Below, piece by piece: positions 1-10,117 of a DNA stretch of 64,000 nt. The DNA comes from Gammaproteobacteria bacterium (GTDB lineage Bacteria > Pseudomonadota > Gammaproteobacteria > Steroidobacterales > Woeseiaceae), in the NCBI GenBank assembly GCA_022600955.1, contig JAHZJK010000024.1, forward strand, positions 58,003 through 122,002. Direction: 5' to 3'. The position numbers were made by a program, and so were the translations under genes. The notes beneath the pieces were generated by a model that was given only the letters and a program-made list of their open reading frames with translations, was not told the DNA's origin and searched no databases. Numbering within the stretch: position 1 is the first letter of the stretch; each line of letters begins with the position of its first letter.

Positions 1-1182
1 TGCGTAAATAGTATTGGGGTGTAGAGTCAGTGCCTTAGCGGTTCTCTGCGCATTCATGTCGGCGTCGGCATAAGCACGCAGAGTTTCTGACAGTGCGCCG
101 CGAGCCCTTGCATCGGCCGCGTTGAACGCGCCAATCCATTCGGGCAAGGTTGAACGCACCTGGTCGGCCGCGGCGCGTACCAGAACGTCGCGAAACGGAA
201 TGCCTGAGTAGGATACAACACGATTGCCGACGCTGGCACAGTCCAGCGCGAAACGTGCCTCGCTCAACGCGCGGGGGATGTGCGCCGTTGATGGCTTGTC
301 GGTACTGACGCCGATCAACGCTGCGGTTCCGACTGTGCGCAATGCCGGGTAAACGCGGTCCGCCAACAAGGACTGCGGTGCGGTCCAGCCAGACAGGCGA
401 CGCGTTCCCGAGAGGATAAGCATTACCTGGGCGTCGCTGATTCCGATCAGCGCGCGGTAGGGCAGGTTGCGTATGGCGTGACTGAGTGCATCCACCATGC
501 GTTGCGCGCGAGCGGTGTTTTCCATCTCTTTCGGGTCGACGGAGCGTGCAACGGCAACGCAGTACGACTGGCGATGTTCGAGATAGCCTGCGCGACGCAG
601 TAGTTGTGCCGCCCGGCTGTCGGACTCGTCGTAGCCGCGCAGCAATATGTTGAGCAACTCGGAGCGTCGGTCACCTTCTGCCTCGGCGAGGACGCGTGTC
701 TGCAACACGTACTCCGAGGTGATGATGTTGGTGATCTCGCCCGCATACTGATTAACGAAGTCACCGGCGGCGGCAACCACGCGGCGCAATTGCGCGGAAT
801 CGTCGGCGGCCTGTGTGGCGGCGTCTCGAATAGCGCTCGCGAAGCCTCGATGGAGCCCCCGATAGGCAGCCAGTTCGGCGTCCAGCGGAAACTTCTGGTT
901 AGCGCGCTGGCGGGCGTGATGACGGACAAAGCTGAACTCGCCGGGCTGCTGTCCGCTGAGCAGTCGGCAGACTTCGCTGGCGTGGTCGTGGAGATGCGCC
1001 TTGAGCTCTGGAATGACGTCCGGATTGCCCGATGCCGTGAAGGCCGGCACCTGTTCCAGTATTGATTCCAGAACGGACCGCGTGAGCGCGCTGGCCCGTG
1101 CCTCCAGCACGTTGCCGCAATCCGGAATCACGCGCAGCTGGCGCAGACCCTGGAGTGAAGTTGGCAGAGAGCTTGAGGCCAT
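1..1182 (-). CDS. PucR/CdaR-family transcriptional regulator, C-terminus truncated by window edge
   Basis: Reverse-strand reading from ATG at 1182 (MASSSLPTSLQGLRQLRVIPDCGNVLEARAS...) stays open to position 1. It ends ...RGALSETLRAYADADMNAQRTAKALTLHPNTIYA, the PucR-type C-terminal HTH (AxxLxxHxNTxxxR). Missing from the ORF track because its stop lies outside the window. Confidence 0.85.
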   Translation of the reverse strand, partial: MASSSLPTSLQGLRQLRVIPDCGNVLEARASALTRSVLESILEQVPAFTASGNPDVIPELKAHLHDHASEVCRLLSGQQPGEFSFVRHHARQRANQKFPLDAELAAYRGLHRGFASAIRDAATQAADDSAQLRRVVAAAGDFVNQYAGEITNIITSEYVLQTRVLAEAEGDRRSELLNILLRGYDESDSRAAQLLRRAGYLEHRQSYCVAVARSVDPKEMENTARAQRMVDALSHAIRNLPYRALIGISDAQVMLILSGTRRLSGWTAPQSLLADRVYPALRTVGTAALIGVSTDKPSTAHIPRALSEARFALDCASVGNRVVSYSGIPFRDVLVRAAADQVRSTLPEWIGAFNAADARARGALSETLRAYADADMNAQRTAKALTLHPNTIYA

Positions 1183-1297
1183 AGATTGTGCATTCTACAC
1201 AATAGATTCATGCAAAACCGTCATAAATACCCGATGACTGAGAGATCAGATGTGAATAATCTCTACAAACACTCACCAATCCAATATGGAGAAAGAC

Positions 1298-1612
1298 ATG
1301 TCTAAATACCTGTTTGTTTACCACGGCGGCAGCCACCCGGAGACGGACGATGAAGTAGCGGCGGTTATGGATGCCTGGGGCAGCTGGATGGGCGGCATGG
1401 GTGCCGCGGTCATTGACGGCGGCAACCCGGTGGGGATGTCCACGACCGTGAACCCCGATGGGTCGGCAAGCGACGACGGAGGTTCCAATCCGGCAAGTGG
1501 CTACGGCATATTCGAGGCAACTGACAAGGACGATGCCATTGCGAAGGCCCGCGGCTGCCCGATTCTTGAGGCTGGCGGAAGCGTGGAACTGGCAGAAATT
1601 ATCGATATGTAG
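1298..1612 (+). CDS. YCII/DGPF-like domain protein
   Basis: ORF MSKYLFVYHGGSHPETDDEVAAVMDAWGSWMGGMG..., internal ATG of ORF 1286-1612; size and pattern fit YCII-related small proteins. Confidence 0.6.
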   Translation: MSKYLFVYHGGSHPETDDEVAAVMDAWGSWMGGMGAAVIDGGNPVGMSTTVNPDGSASDDGGSNPASGYGIFEATDKDDAIAKARGCPILEAGGSVELAEIIDM

Positions 1613-1846
1613 CCCAGCCAGAGGACCCTCACCCGGACACAACAGGCTTGACCGGGTGCTGTTGCTCAAACCGGCGCGGTATTGGCGATTTAGATCGCAT
1701 TCTTATACCCAGCCGATTTGAGCAGCAGTTCACAGATTGTCTATCGCACTTCCTTGAGACTGGTTCGTGCCGCGGGACGTGGTGTTAGCGTCGTACGCCG
1801 CGGTTTACAACATACGGATTATGTTAAGACCACAAGGAATCGTACG

Positions 1847-2374
1847 ATGTCTAACCTATTGCGCAATGCGTTATTGCTCGTAATTGCCGCTAGTCCATTG
1901 CCAGGTGTCGCACAGGATTTATCCGGCGACAACATCCGCAGCCTTGACGGCCAGGTGCAGGAAATCAAATCAGATGTGCTGAGTATCGCCTCTGAACTGA
2001 ATACGCTTGAAGAGCGCCTGCTGTTTCCGTCACACACCCAGGTCTCATTGTTCGTCTCAATTGCCGAAGACGAAGAGTTTCGTCTGGATGCTGTGCAGCT
2101 CGAAATCAACGGTGAGCTTGCGACACATCACATCTACAGTTTCAAAGAACTCGACGCACTGCAGAACGGCGGCGTGCAGAAAATATACACCGGGAATCTG
2201 ACAACCGGCGATCATCAGCTCAACGTGACGATGATCGGCAAGCTGAAAAACGGCAAAGACTTTAACGAGTCAGGAAGCTTCACGTTCAGCAAGGGCGTCA
2301 AGCCAAAGGCGCTCGGTATTACGCTCGCAGGGCCGGGCTTCGGAAGTGACAGGATTCAAGTCGGAGACTGGTAA
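1847..2374 (+). CDS. Conserved exported protein, first gene of Agl/TolQR-like cluster
   Basis: Internal start M44 of ORF 1718-2374 gives a clean signal peptide MSNLLRNALLLVIAASPLPGVAQ; immediately precedes the TPR gene. Confidence 0.6.
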   Translation: MSNLLRNALLLVIAASPLPGVAQDLSGDNIRSLDGQVQEIKSDVLSIASELNTLEERLLFPSHTQVSLFVSIAEDEEFRLDAVQLEINGELATHHIYSFKELDALQNGGVQKIYTGNLTTGDHQLNVTMIGKLKNGKDFNESGSFTFSKGVKPKALGITLAGPGFGSDRIQVGDW

Positions 2375-2377
2375 GCC

Positions 2378-4252
2378 ATGTTTCGGACATCATTTTCGAT
2401 AGTCGGACTGCTGCTGGCGCTTGCGGCGCCGGTTCAGGCGCAGCAGCTTAATGACCTCTACTATGGAGAGGCTCTCTACCATGCGCGCCAGGGACAGTTT
2501 TTCGAAGCGATTGAACGTCTTGATACCGAGGTTTGGCAACACGACCAGATCGACGAGCCGCAACTGGACTCGCTGTACACACATATCAATGATGCTGAAT
2601 TTTCAATTGGCGACTTCGAGCTTCGCTACCGCATGCATCACCGCGCAGGTCGCGCGATTGCAGCCGTGCTCGAAGGTGCCGTAGACGAGGCCGTTCGCAA
2701 TGACGCCGCGTACCGACTGGCACGCATTCACTTTCAAAAACAGCAGATGGATGATGCTCTGCTGGCGCTGGATAGAATCGACGGCGACATACCGCATGCG
2801 ATTCGCGATGACATCGAGTTTCTGCGTGCCAATGTTTACCTGGCGCAAGGCAAGCAACTCGAGTCGGCTGACGTTCTGAAGAAACTGCAGAACTCTGACG
2901 AATACGGCGGGTTCGCTTCCTACAATCTGGGTATCGCGTACTTTCAAAACGGCCAGCGGACCGCCGCGCTCGAGCAACTCGATCGCGCCGGGCAAATCAG
3001 CACGAGCGATCCTGGCGAACTGGCGATACGCGATAAGTCGAACCTCATCATGGGAACAATCCTCCTCGAGGATGGCGAATACCAGGCCTCGTTGCCCCCA
3101 TTGAATCGTGTGCGCCTCGATGGGCCGTTTTCGAACCAGGCCTTGCTCAGTGCCGGCTGGGCCAGCATGTCGATAGAAGACTATGAGCGGGCGGTGGTGC
3201 CATGGAGCATTCTCGCCGAGCGTGAAGTCACGGACAGCGCCACCCAGGAAGCCATGCTTGCGCTGCCGTATGCCTATGGCAAGTTGAATATTCACGGCCG
3301 TGCCGCCATTCACTACGGACGCGCTCTTGATTCATTCGGTGCCGAGATACAGAAGCTCAACACGTCGATAGAAAGTATCCGCGACGGGCATTTTCTCGAG
3401 GCGCTCATCCGCGAAGAGATTCGCCAGAACAAGGACTGGGTGATTCGTCTCAGAACAATGCCCGAGTCGCCAGAGACGTTTTACCTGATGGAGTTGCTGG
3501 CATCGCATGACTTCCAGACCGGCCTGCAGAACTACCTCGATCTTGCCGACCTGCGCCGCAAACTGACGACCTGGAGCGGTGGTTTCGATTCCTTCGATCA
3601 AATGGTCGTCATTCGCCAACAACATTATGAGCCGTTGCTGCCGGACGTCGACGAGAAATTCCGCAAGCTGGACTCGCGCATGCGTTTGCGGGCAGAACAG
3701 CACAGGATGCTGATCAAGCGTCGAGACGATATGTTGACAATGCCGCGTCCGGAGTTTCTGGCCACACCGGAAGAGCAGGCGATTCTCGCGCGCATCGAGA
3801 CGCTCGAAGCGATGGCCGCCCTCAACTTTGACAGCAACGGACCGACCCTGGAACGCCTCGAGCGTCTGAAGGGCATCCTCAGTTACACCTTGCGTACGGA
3901 GTACCACGAACGCTTCACCCGCTTCGACCAAAATGTGCGCAGCCTCGATCAGGCGATGGCCATGGTCCAGGATGAGTACGACGAATACGTGCGCAATCGA
4001 CAGGCGGTGACACACAGCTTTGTAGGCTACGACAAACCGATGAAGCGATTGCGGGCAGACGTGCAGCAATCGGTCGAGAAGATCGACCAGCTCATGGCCC
4101 GCCAGGGTCACCTGCTGGAAATACTCGCGATCGAGCAACTGGTCGCCCGTCGTGATCATCTTGAAAACTATGGCGACAAGGCACGCTTCGCGCTGGCCGA
4201 TAGCTATGATCGGGCCACGCAGGCCCAGGCTAACCTGGACGTGTCCGAATGA
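2378..4252 (+). CDS. Exported TPR-containing protein
   Basis: Signal peptide MFRTSFSIVGLLLALAAPVQAQ; TPR-like helical repeats (ALYHARQGQFFEAIERLD; SYNLGIAYFQNGQRTAALEQLDRAGQ). Overlaps next gene by 4 nt. Confidence 0.75.
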   Translation: MFRTSFSIVGLLLALAAPVQAQQLNDLYYGEALYHARQGQFFEAIERLDTEVWQHDQIDEPQLDSLYTHINDAEFSIGDFELRYRMHHRAGRAIAAVLEGAVDEAVRNDAAYRLARIHFQKQQMDDALLALDRIDGDIPHAIRDDIEFLRANVYLAQGKQLESADVLKKLQNSDEYGGFASYNLGIAYFQNGQRTAALEQLDRAGQISTSDPGELAIRDKSNLIMGTILLEDGEYQASLPPLNRVRLDGPFSNQALLSAGWASMSIEDYERAVVPWSILAEREVTDSATQEAMLALPYAYGKLNIHGRAAIHYGRALDSFGAEIQKLNTSIESIRDGHFLEALIREEIRQNKDWVIRLRTMPESPETFYLMELLASHDFQTGLQNYLDLADLRRKLTTWSGGFDSFDQMVVIRQQHYEPLLPDVDEKFRKLDSRMRLRAEQHRMLIKRRDDMLTMPRPEFLATPEEQAILARIETLEAMAALNFDSNGPTLERLERLKGILSYTLRTEYHERFTRFDQNVRSLDQAMAMVQDEYDEYVRNRQAVTHSFVGYDKPMKRLRADVQQSVEKIDQLMARQGHLLEILAIEQLVARRDHLENYGDKARFALADSYDRATQAQANLDVSE

Positions 4253-7200
4253 GCCGAAATATCTTTCTGTCTGCGTCCATTGCCGTTCTGCTGGCAGGCT
4301 GCGGTACCTCGGCGGTTAAAACCGGAACGCTCGCTGAACTCAGCGCGGTCGATGCCGACCTCAATGATGTCTATCTGGATGACAGCCTGGAGCGGGCGGC
4401 GCAGAGCTACCGTCGCTATCTTGCTGAAACGTCCGAAAGTGCACGCACACCCGAAGCCATGCGACGTCTTGCCGATCTGCAGATCGAGCAAGCCTACGGG
4501 CTGATTGGCGAGGCACCGGCGCGCACGATGGCTGCACCGGAAATTGCGAAGCACGACAGCGACACCGTGGAGACCACGGCGTCCGGCGTTGGCGTCGAAC
4601 TGTCAGAGTCAGATAAAGACTTCGAAGAGCGGGCATCGCAACGCGACGAGTTCTTCGCATCAGAGGCGGGCGATGACACTGAGCTTCTCGCCGTTGAAGG
4701 TGGCTCTGTTCCCTCCGGCCCGCGTGAGGCAATCAAGACTTACAAACAGATTCTCGAGACCTATCCAAACTACGAACGCAACGACAAGGTGCTCTACCAG
4801 ATGTCGCGCGCGTATGACGAAATCGGTCAGCCCGATGAAGCAATGGACGTGATGAACCGTTTCGTTAGCGAGTACCCGCATTCGAAATACGTCGACGAGG
4901 TGCAGTTTCGCCGCGGTGAGTACCACTTCGTCCGGCGCGGTTATCGCGAGGCCGAGGCTGCCTACGACACGGTTATCCGAATGGGCAGTGACTCGTCCTA
5001 CTATGAGTTGTCGCTCTACAAGATGGGCTGGGCACTCTACAAGCAGCAATTCTACGAAGAGGCGCTGGACCGGTTCGTCGCGTTACTCGATTACCAGAAA
5101 TCGATTGGCTATGACTTCGATCAACACCAGGATGACAACGAAGAGCACCGCGTAACGGACACGTTCCGCGTTATCAGCCTGAGCTTTTCCAACCTCGGCG
5201 AGCCACAGTTCGTCGATGAGTACTTTTCGGAGAAAGGTCATCGCAGCTATGGCGACAAGATCTACAGCAATCTTGCAGAGTTCTACTTCGCGAAGCTGCG
5301 TTACGACGATGCGGCCTCGGTGTACCGCTCCTTTATCGAACTGAATGCGTATCACCACAGGTCACCGCACTTCAGTATGCGTGTCGCCGAAATATTCGAA
5401 GAGGCCGACTTTCCGCTACTCGTCGTTGAGGCGAAGCAGGAGTTTGCGACTCGCTATGCACTGTCATCGGAATTCTGGAACCGGCATGAGGTCGCAAGCG
5501 CGCCTGAGGTTGTCGGTTTTCTTAAAACCAACCTGACAGACCTGGCGGGTCATTATCATGCGCTCTACCAGGAAGAAGCCCTGGCTGCGGACAAAGCACA
5601 GAATTTTCACGCCGCACATGACTGGTACCGGCAACTGCTCGGCTCCTTCCCGAATGACGAAGCATCGCCGACCGTTAACTACCGGCTCGCCGATCTGTTG
5701 CTGGAGAATGAGGATTTCAGCGGTGCCGCATTCGAATACGAGCGTACCGCGTATCAATACGCCGAGCACGATCAGGCCGCAGCCGCCGGTTATGCCGCCG
5801 TATTTGCGTACCGCCAGGAGCTCGAGCGAGCGACCGGCGCGCGCCAGCTTGAAGTGAAGGAAGCGACGGTCGAAAGCTCATTGCGATTCGCGGAAACGTT
5901 CACGGCACATGAGCAAGCCCCCGTTGTGCTTGGCGCGGCCGCTGATGATCTCTACGAGATGAAAGACTTCGTGCGTGCGATCGACTCGGCCAGCAAGCTG
6001 ATCGAACGTTACCCGGACTCGGATCCCGAACTGCGCCGTGGCGGCTGGGCGGTTGTCGCGCATTCGTCGATCGACATTGCGGAGTACCAGGACGCTGAGC
6101 ACGCGTACGGCAACCTGTTGCAACTGACGCCTGAAGACGATGAGTCTCTGGCCGCGGTTATTGATGGCCTCGCGGCGTCGATCTACAAGCAGGCCGAACA
6201 AGCGAACCTGTTGCAGGATTACCGGGCCGCCGCAAATCACTTTCTGCGCATCAAGGAGCTGGCACCAACATCCAGTATTCGAACCGCTGCTGAATATGAT
6301 GCCGCCGCCGCGCTGATGAACCTGCAGGACTGGACCTCGGCCGCGGATGTCCTGGAGGAGTTCCGGACGACGCATCCCGAGCACGAACTGCACAACGATG
6401 CGACCAAGCAACTGGCGCATATCTACCGTGAAGATGGCCAGCTCTCGCGGTCTGCCGCTGAGCATGAGCGTGTCGCACGCGAGTCGGACGATCCCGAACT
6501 GCGCCGTGAGGCGCTGCTGGTTGCCGGCAACCTGTATGACGAGGCGAAGGTCGTCGCCGATGCGATCCGCGTCTTTGAACAGTACGTTGAAGAGCATCCG
6601 CGACCCATCGACTACGCAATAGAAACGCGCCAGCGCCTGTCCGAGATTTTCAAAGAGCAAGCCGACTACACACGCTACTACGCTCAGTTGAATGCGATTA
6701 TTGCCGCGGATGGCGAGGCCGGCACTGACCGCAGCGATCGCAGTCGTTTCGTCGCCGCCAACGCCGCGCTGGTTCTTGCCGAGCGCGATTACGAACAGTT
6801 CAGAGACATCAGGCTGGTGCAGCCTTTCGAGGCAAGCCTGGCACAAAAACAAGCTCGCATGGATAGCGCATTGATCGCGCTTGAAAAGCTCGTGGACTAC
6901 GAGGTTGCGGGCGTCACAGCAGCGGCAACGTTTTACATCGCCGAAACGTATCGCGATTTCAGCACGTCATTGATGGAATCAGAACGGCCGGCAGGCCTGT
7001 CGGCGGCTGAGAAAGTCGACTATGAACTCGTTATCGAGGAAGAAGCCTGGCCGTTTGAAGAGCGCGCGATCGAAGTTCATGAAGCGAATTTCGAGTTACT
7101 CGCGGCGGGTGTCTACAACCCATGGGTGCAAAAGAGCCTGGACGAGCTGGCCGTGATGATGCCGGGTCGATACGCGAAAAACGAGAGCAGTGAAGGCTAT

Positions 7201-7356
7201 CTCGGATCCATCGACCTGTACGCCTATCGCATGCCGGTTGTTCCCGACGTGTCGCTTGACCAGGAGGGCGTCGCGGATAGTGCTGCATCACCGGAAGTCG
7301 ATGACGAAAGGACAGCCCCCCTGGAAATTGTCACAAGCACCCTGGTGGAAGAATAG
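4249..7356 (+). CDS. Large TPR lipoprotein (AglT-like)
   Basis: Lipobox-like MSRNIFLSASIAVLLAGCGT; many TPR units (KVLYQMSRAYDEIGQPDEAMDVMNRFVSEYPHSKYVDEVQFRRGEYHF). ATGA overlap with upstream gene. Confidence 0.75.
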   Translation: MSRNIFLSASIAVLLAGCGTSAVKTGTLAELSAVDADLNDVYLDDSLERAAQSYRRYLAETSESARTPEAMRRLADLQIEQAYGLIGEAPARTMAAPEIAKHDSDTVETTASGVGVELSESDKDFEERASQRDEFFASEAGDDTELLAVEGGSVPSGPREAIKTYKQILETYPNYERNDKVLYQMSRAYDEIGQPDEAMDVMNRFVSEYPHSKYVDEVQFRRGEYHFVRRGYREAEAAYDTVIRMGSDSSYYELSLYKMGWALYKQQFYEEALDRFVALLDYQKSIGYDFDQHQDDNEEHRVTDTFRVISLSFSNLGEPQFVDEYFSEKGHRSYGDKIYSNLAEFYFAKLRYDDAASVYRSFIELNAYHHRSPHFSMRVAEIFEEADFPLLVVEAKQEFATRYALSSEFWNRHEVASAPEVVGFLKTNLTDLAGHYHALYQEEALAADKAQNFHAAHDWYRQLLGSFPNDEASPTVNYRLADLLLENEDFSGAAFEYERTAYQYAEHDQAAAAGYAAVFAYRQELERATGARQLEVKEATVESSLRFAETFTAHEQAPVVLGAAADDLYEMKDFVRAIDSASKLIERYPDSDPELRRGGWAVVAHSSIDIAEYQDAEHAYGNLLQLTPEDDESLAAVIDGLAASIYKQAEQANLLQDYRAAANHFLRIKELAPTSSIRTAAEYDAAAALMNLQDWTSAADVLEEFRTTHPEHELHNDATKQLAHIYREDGQLSRSAAEHERVARESDDPELRREALLVAGNLYDEAKVVADAIRVFEQYVEEHPRPIDYAIETRQRLSEIFKEQADYTRYYAQLNAIIAADGEAGTDRSDRSRFVAANAALVLAERDYEQFRDIRLVQPFEASLAQKQARMDSALIALEKLVDYEVAGVTAAATFYIAETYRDFSTSLMESERPAGLSAAEKVDYELVIEEEAWPFEERAIEVHEANFELLAAGVYNPWVQKSLDELAVMMPGRYAKNESSEGYLGSIDLYAYRMPVVPDVSLDQEGVADSAASPEVDDERTAPLEIVTSTLVEE

Positions 7357-7359
7357 ATC

Positions 7360-8004
7360 ATGACAAGCATGTTTAAGCAGAAGACATTTTCAGTCCTGTG
7401 TCAGTACCTCGTGATGATCGGCGCTACCGTGATCTTTGCCGGTTGTAGCGCTACCGGCCATCCGCAGCGCAAGGTCGCCAATATTGAAGTACAGGAAGCC
7501 GTCGGCTTCACGATAACCGAAGAGGTCCGCATCGGGGACCGGGTACGAGGCCAATACTTCGAGGCGTTAAATCACTTGCAGGAAGGCCGGCTCGAGCAAG
7601 GCATCGCGATGCTCGAAGAGATTGCCGAAGCCGCACCACTCGTCACGGCACCGAGAATCGATCTCGGTATGGCCTACCGCCAGCAAGGTGACCTGGAGGC
7701 AGCGGAGCGCAACCTCTTACAGGCATTGCAGCTGAACGCCAACCACCCGGTTGCACACAATGAGTTGGGAATCGTGTACCGAAAAACCGGGCGATTCGCA
7801 GAGGCGAAACAAAGTTACCAAGCCGCAATCGCCGTGTTTCCCGGTTATCACCACGCAAGGCGCAATCTCGCGATCCTTTGTGATCTCTACCTGGCTGATC
7901 TCGGCTGCGCGCTTGAGCAGTACGAGGCATACATGACCACCGTACCGGCCGACGCCGAGGCGAGCATGTGGATAGCCGACCTGCGTAATCGCATGAATCA
8001 ATAG
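7360..8004 (+). CDS. TPR lipoprotein
   Basis: VIFAGCSATG lipobox; TPR units (APRIDLGMAYRQQGDLEAAERNLLQALQLNANHPVAHNELGIVYRKTGRFAEAKQSYQAAI). Confidence 0.75.
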   Translation: MTSMFKQKTFSVLCQYLVMIGATVIFAGCSATGHPQRKVANIEVQEAVGFTITEEVRIGDRVRGQYFEALNHLQEGRLEQGIAMLEEIAEAAPLVTAPRIDLGMAYRQQGDLEAAERNLLQALQLNANHPVAHNELGIVYRKTGRFAEAKQSYQAAIAVFPGYHHARRNLAILCDLYLADLGCALEQYEAYMTTVPADAEASMWIADLRNRMNQ

Positions 8005-8012
8005 GTGACGTC

Positions 8013-8339
8013 ATGAACAAAGCATTGTATTTGTCAGTGGTTCTGGCCTTCACGACATCGACAGCGATTGCTGAGGATGCCGCTGAGGTAAGCGACGCCG
8101 AAGCGGAGCCCGTTGAGGAGGCCGAGGCGCCAGTGGATACCGGCCCCAAAAAGATGTCGGGCATGTCGATCCTGGGTAATGAAGAAACGCCCAAGTCACT
8201 CGTGATCGTCCCCTGGAAATCGTCCGAAATGGGCGACGACATAGGCCTTTCGGACTCTCTGGCCGACCGCGCGCAGCCTGTCGACAAAGAGGTTTTTCTC
8301 CGCGAGCTCGAATACTACGAGATTCGTTCGGCTGATTGA
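8013..8339 (+). CDS. Small conserved exported protein
   Basis: Signal peptide MNKALYLSVVLAFTTSTAIA; body MSGMSILGNEETPKSLVIVPWKSSEMGDDIG; in the cluster. Confidence 0.6.
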   Translation: MNKALYLSVVLAFTTSTAIAEDAAEVSDAEAEPVEEAEAPVDTGPKKMSGMSILGNEETPKSLVIVPWKSSEMGDDIGLSDSLADRAQPVDKEVFLRELEYYEIRSAD

Positions 8340-8439
8340 GTCGAACGTGCGCTGCGTCACGCACTTCACTGCGATGCAAGTCTAATCTGACGTTTGATCG
8401 GTCATAAGCCGATGCATTTTGTTAAATGAGGATTTTGTG

Positions 8440-9090
8440 ATGGACTTTTTCTATTCGATTGTCGCCTTCTTCGCAACCGGTGGTGCGTTCATGTATCCGA
8501 TACTGCTGGTGTTTGCGTTTGGTGTAGCAATAGCGGTGGAACGCTTTGTCACGCTCACCGTGATTACGAACAAGAACCAGGTGGTTTGGAACAAAGTACA
8601 ACCACTGCTGGATAACGGTGAATTTAACGAAGCTCGTGAGATGACCGGCGGAGACGAATCGACGATCTCGCAGGTACTGAACATGGGCTTGTCTTTACAG
8701 GGCGCCGTTCGACGTCGTGAAGATATCGAGATCGCCATGGAGGAGAGCATGATGGAAATCGTGCCGCGCCTCGAAAAACGCACACCGTACGTCGCACTGG
8801 CGTCGAGTATCGCTACCTTGCTTGGACTGCTTGGCACCATCATGGGCCTGATCCAGGCATTTACGGCGGTCGCCAATGCGAACCCGGCGGAAAAGGCAGA
8901 TTTGTTGTCGGCCAGTATTTCTGTCGCGATGAACACGACTGCATTCGGCCTCATGGTGGCCATTCCGTTGCTGATCGTACATGCGATCCTGACCAGCAAG
9001 ACCGGCGACATTGTCGACAGTCTTGAGATGGCAACGGTTAAAGCACTCAATGTATTTTCCAGAAGGGCTCAGCGCGCCGTTGAGGCCTGA
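8440..9090 (+). CDS. MotA/TolQ/ExbB proton channel family protein
   Basis: ORF with ATG at 8440; TM segments and typical TolQ/ExbB region TPYVALASSIATLLGLLGTIMGLIQAFTAVA...AMNTTAFGLMVAIPLLI. Confidence 0.9.
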   Translation: MDFFYSIVAFFATGGAFMYPILLVFAFGVAIAVERFVTLTVITNKNQVVWNKVQPLLDNGEFNEAREMTGGDESTISQVLNMGLSLQGAVRRREDIEIAMEESMMEIVPRLEKRTPYVALASSIATLLGLLGTIMGLIQAFTAVANANPAEKADLLSASISVAMNTTAFGLMVAIPLLIVHAILTSKTGDIVDSLEMATVKALNVFSRRAQRAVEA

Positions 9091-9095
9091 ACGAA

Positions 9096-9590
9096 ATGGC
9101 CCGGAAGAAACATCACTACAGGCGTCGTAAGGGAAACGACTACGAGATTGATGTCACCACCTTCTTGAATCTCATGGTGGTGCTGGTTCCGTTTCTCCTG
9201 ATAACCGCCGTGTTTTCGCGCATCACCATCGTGGAGCTGGACTTGCCGAGTAATGCCGGTGCCGCTACCCCGCAGGTCGAGAGCTTCCGCGTGGAGGTCA
9301 TCGTCAGAGAGGCCGGCATTGAAATCAGCAACGGTACATCGATCATTGCGACGGTGCCGAAGCAGGAAGACGAATACGATTTCGAGGCGCTCTCCGAAAT
9401 GATGGTTGCGCTGAAGCAGGAGTATCCCGATATCGATACGGCTTCGGTGCTTATGGAGGCCTACATTCCCTACGACTACCTGATTCAGGTCATGGACATT
9501 GTTCGTACAGTCGAAGTGCCTACTGACATTGAAGATGAGTACGAGCTGTACGCACTGTTCACCGATATCTCTGTCGGAGAAGCGCCGTGA
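9096..9590 (+). CDS. ExbD/TolR family biopolymer transport protein
   Basis: N-terminal IDVTTFLNLMVVLVPFLLITAVF TM segment and periplasmic domain; directly after the TolQ-like gene. Confidence 0.85.
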   Translation: MARKKHHYRRRKGNDYEIDVTTFLNLMVVLVPFLLITAVFSRITIVELDLPSNAGAATPQVESFRVEVIVREAGIEISNGTSIIATVPKQEDEYDFEALSEMMVALKQEYPDIDTASVLMEAYIPYDYLIQVMDIVRTVEVPTDIEDEYELYALFTDISVGEAP

Positions 9591-10093
9591 GAAACTCGCG
9601 CCGCATCAAACGCATGGGCCGAAATCGCCTGAAGATTTCGAAAATGAATCTGACCTCGCTGATGGACGTTTTCACGATTCTCGTATTCTTCCTGCTCGTC
9701 AACACGGGCTCTGTTGAAGTGCTCGATTCGCCCAAGGAAGTCAGCTTGCCGGAGTCACGGGTAGAGACGAAGCCGCGAGAGACCGTGGTGATATTCATCA
9801 GTCCGACCGATGTACTAGTGCAGGGTCAGCTGGTCGCGCATGTTGACGAAATCCTCGCGGACAAAACGAGTGTGCTCGACCCAATCGCCGCGCGCCTTGC
9901 GGAGTTAAAGGAAAACGTGATCGGTACCAACACACAAGCCGTCGCAAGCAGCCAGGAAGTGACGATTCTCGCCGACAGGTCAGTACCGTTCGTGGTCATC
10001 AAAACGATCATGTCGACGTGTACCGGCGAGGGATACGAGAACGTGTCCCTTGCGGTGACGCAGAAAGGCGGCGCCCAGGTGGCAGCGAACTAG
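9587..10093 (+). CDS. Second ExbD/TolR family protein
   Basis: NLTSLMDVFTILVFFLLVNTGS, typical ExbD N-terminus with TM Asp; 4-nt overlap with previous gene. Confidence 0.87.
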   Translation: MRNSRRIKRMGRNRLKISKMNLTSLMDVFTILVFFLLVNTGSVEVLDSPKEVSLPESRVETKPRETVVIFISPTDVLVQGQLVAHVDEILADKTSVLDPIAARLAELKENVIGTNTQAVASSQEVTILADRSVPFVVIKTIMSTCTGEGYENVSLAVTQKGGAQVAAN

Positions 10094-10117
10094 CGCTGCT
10101 GGTTTGGAGGTGGAAGC

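Noticed and set aside
54-1065. ORFs 54-239 (-), 447-929 (-), 604-1065 (+) at the left end
   Set aside because: The true coding frame is the open minus-strand PucR-like regulator running off the window; these are alternate frames.
1722-1740. Possible CRP-like half site (TGAGC-N6-TCACA) upstream of the TPR cluster
   Set aside because: Only one half matches the consensus; too weak to claim.
3332-6852. Long minus-strand ORFs (3332-4159, 5878-6852, 2603-3313) opposite the TPR genes
   Set aside because: Antisense to strongly supported coding genes; compositions look like reverse-frame artefacts of GC-rich DNA with no recognisable domains.
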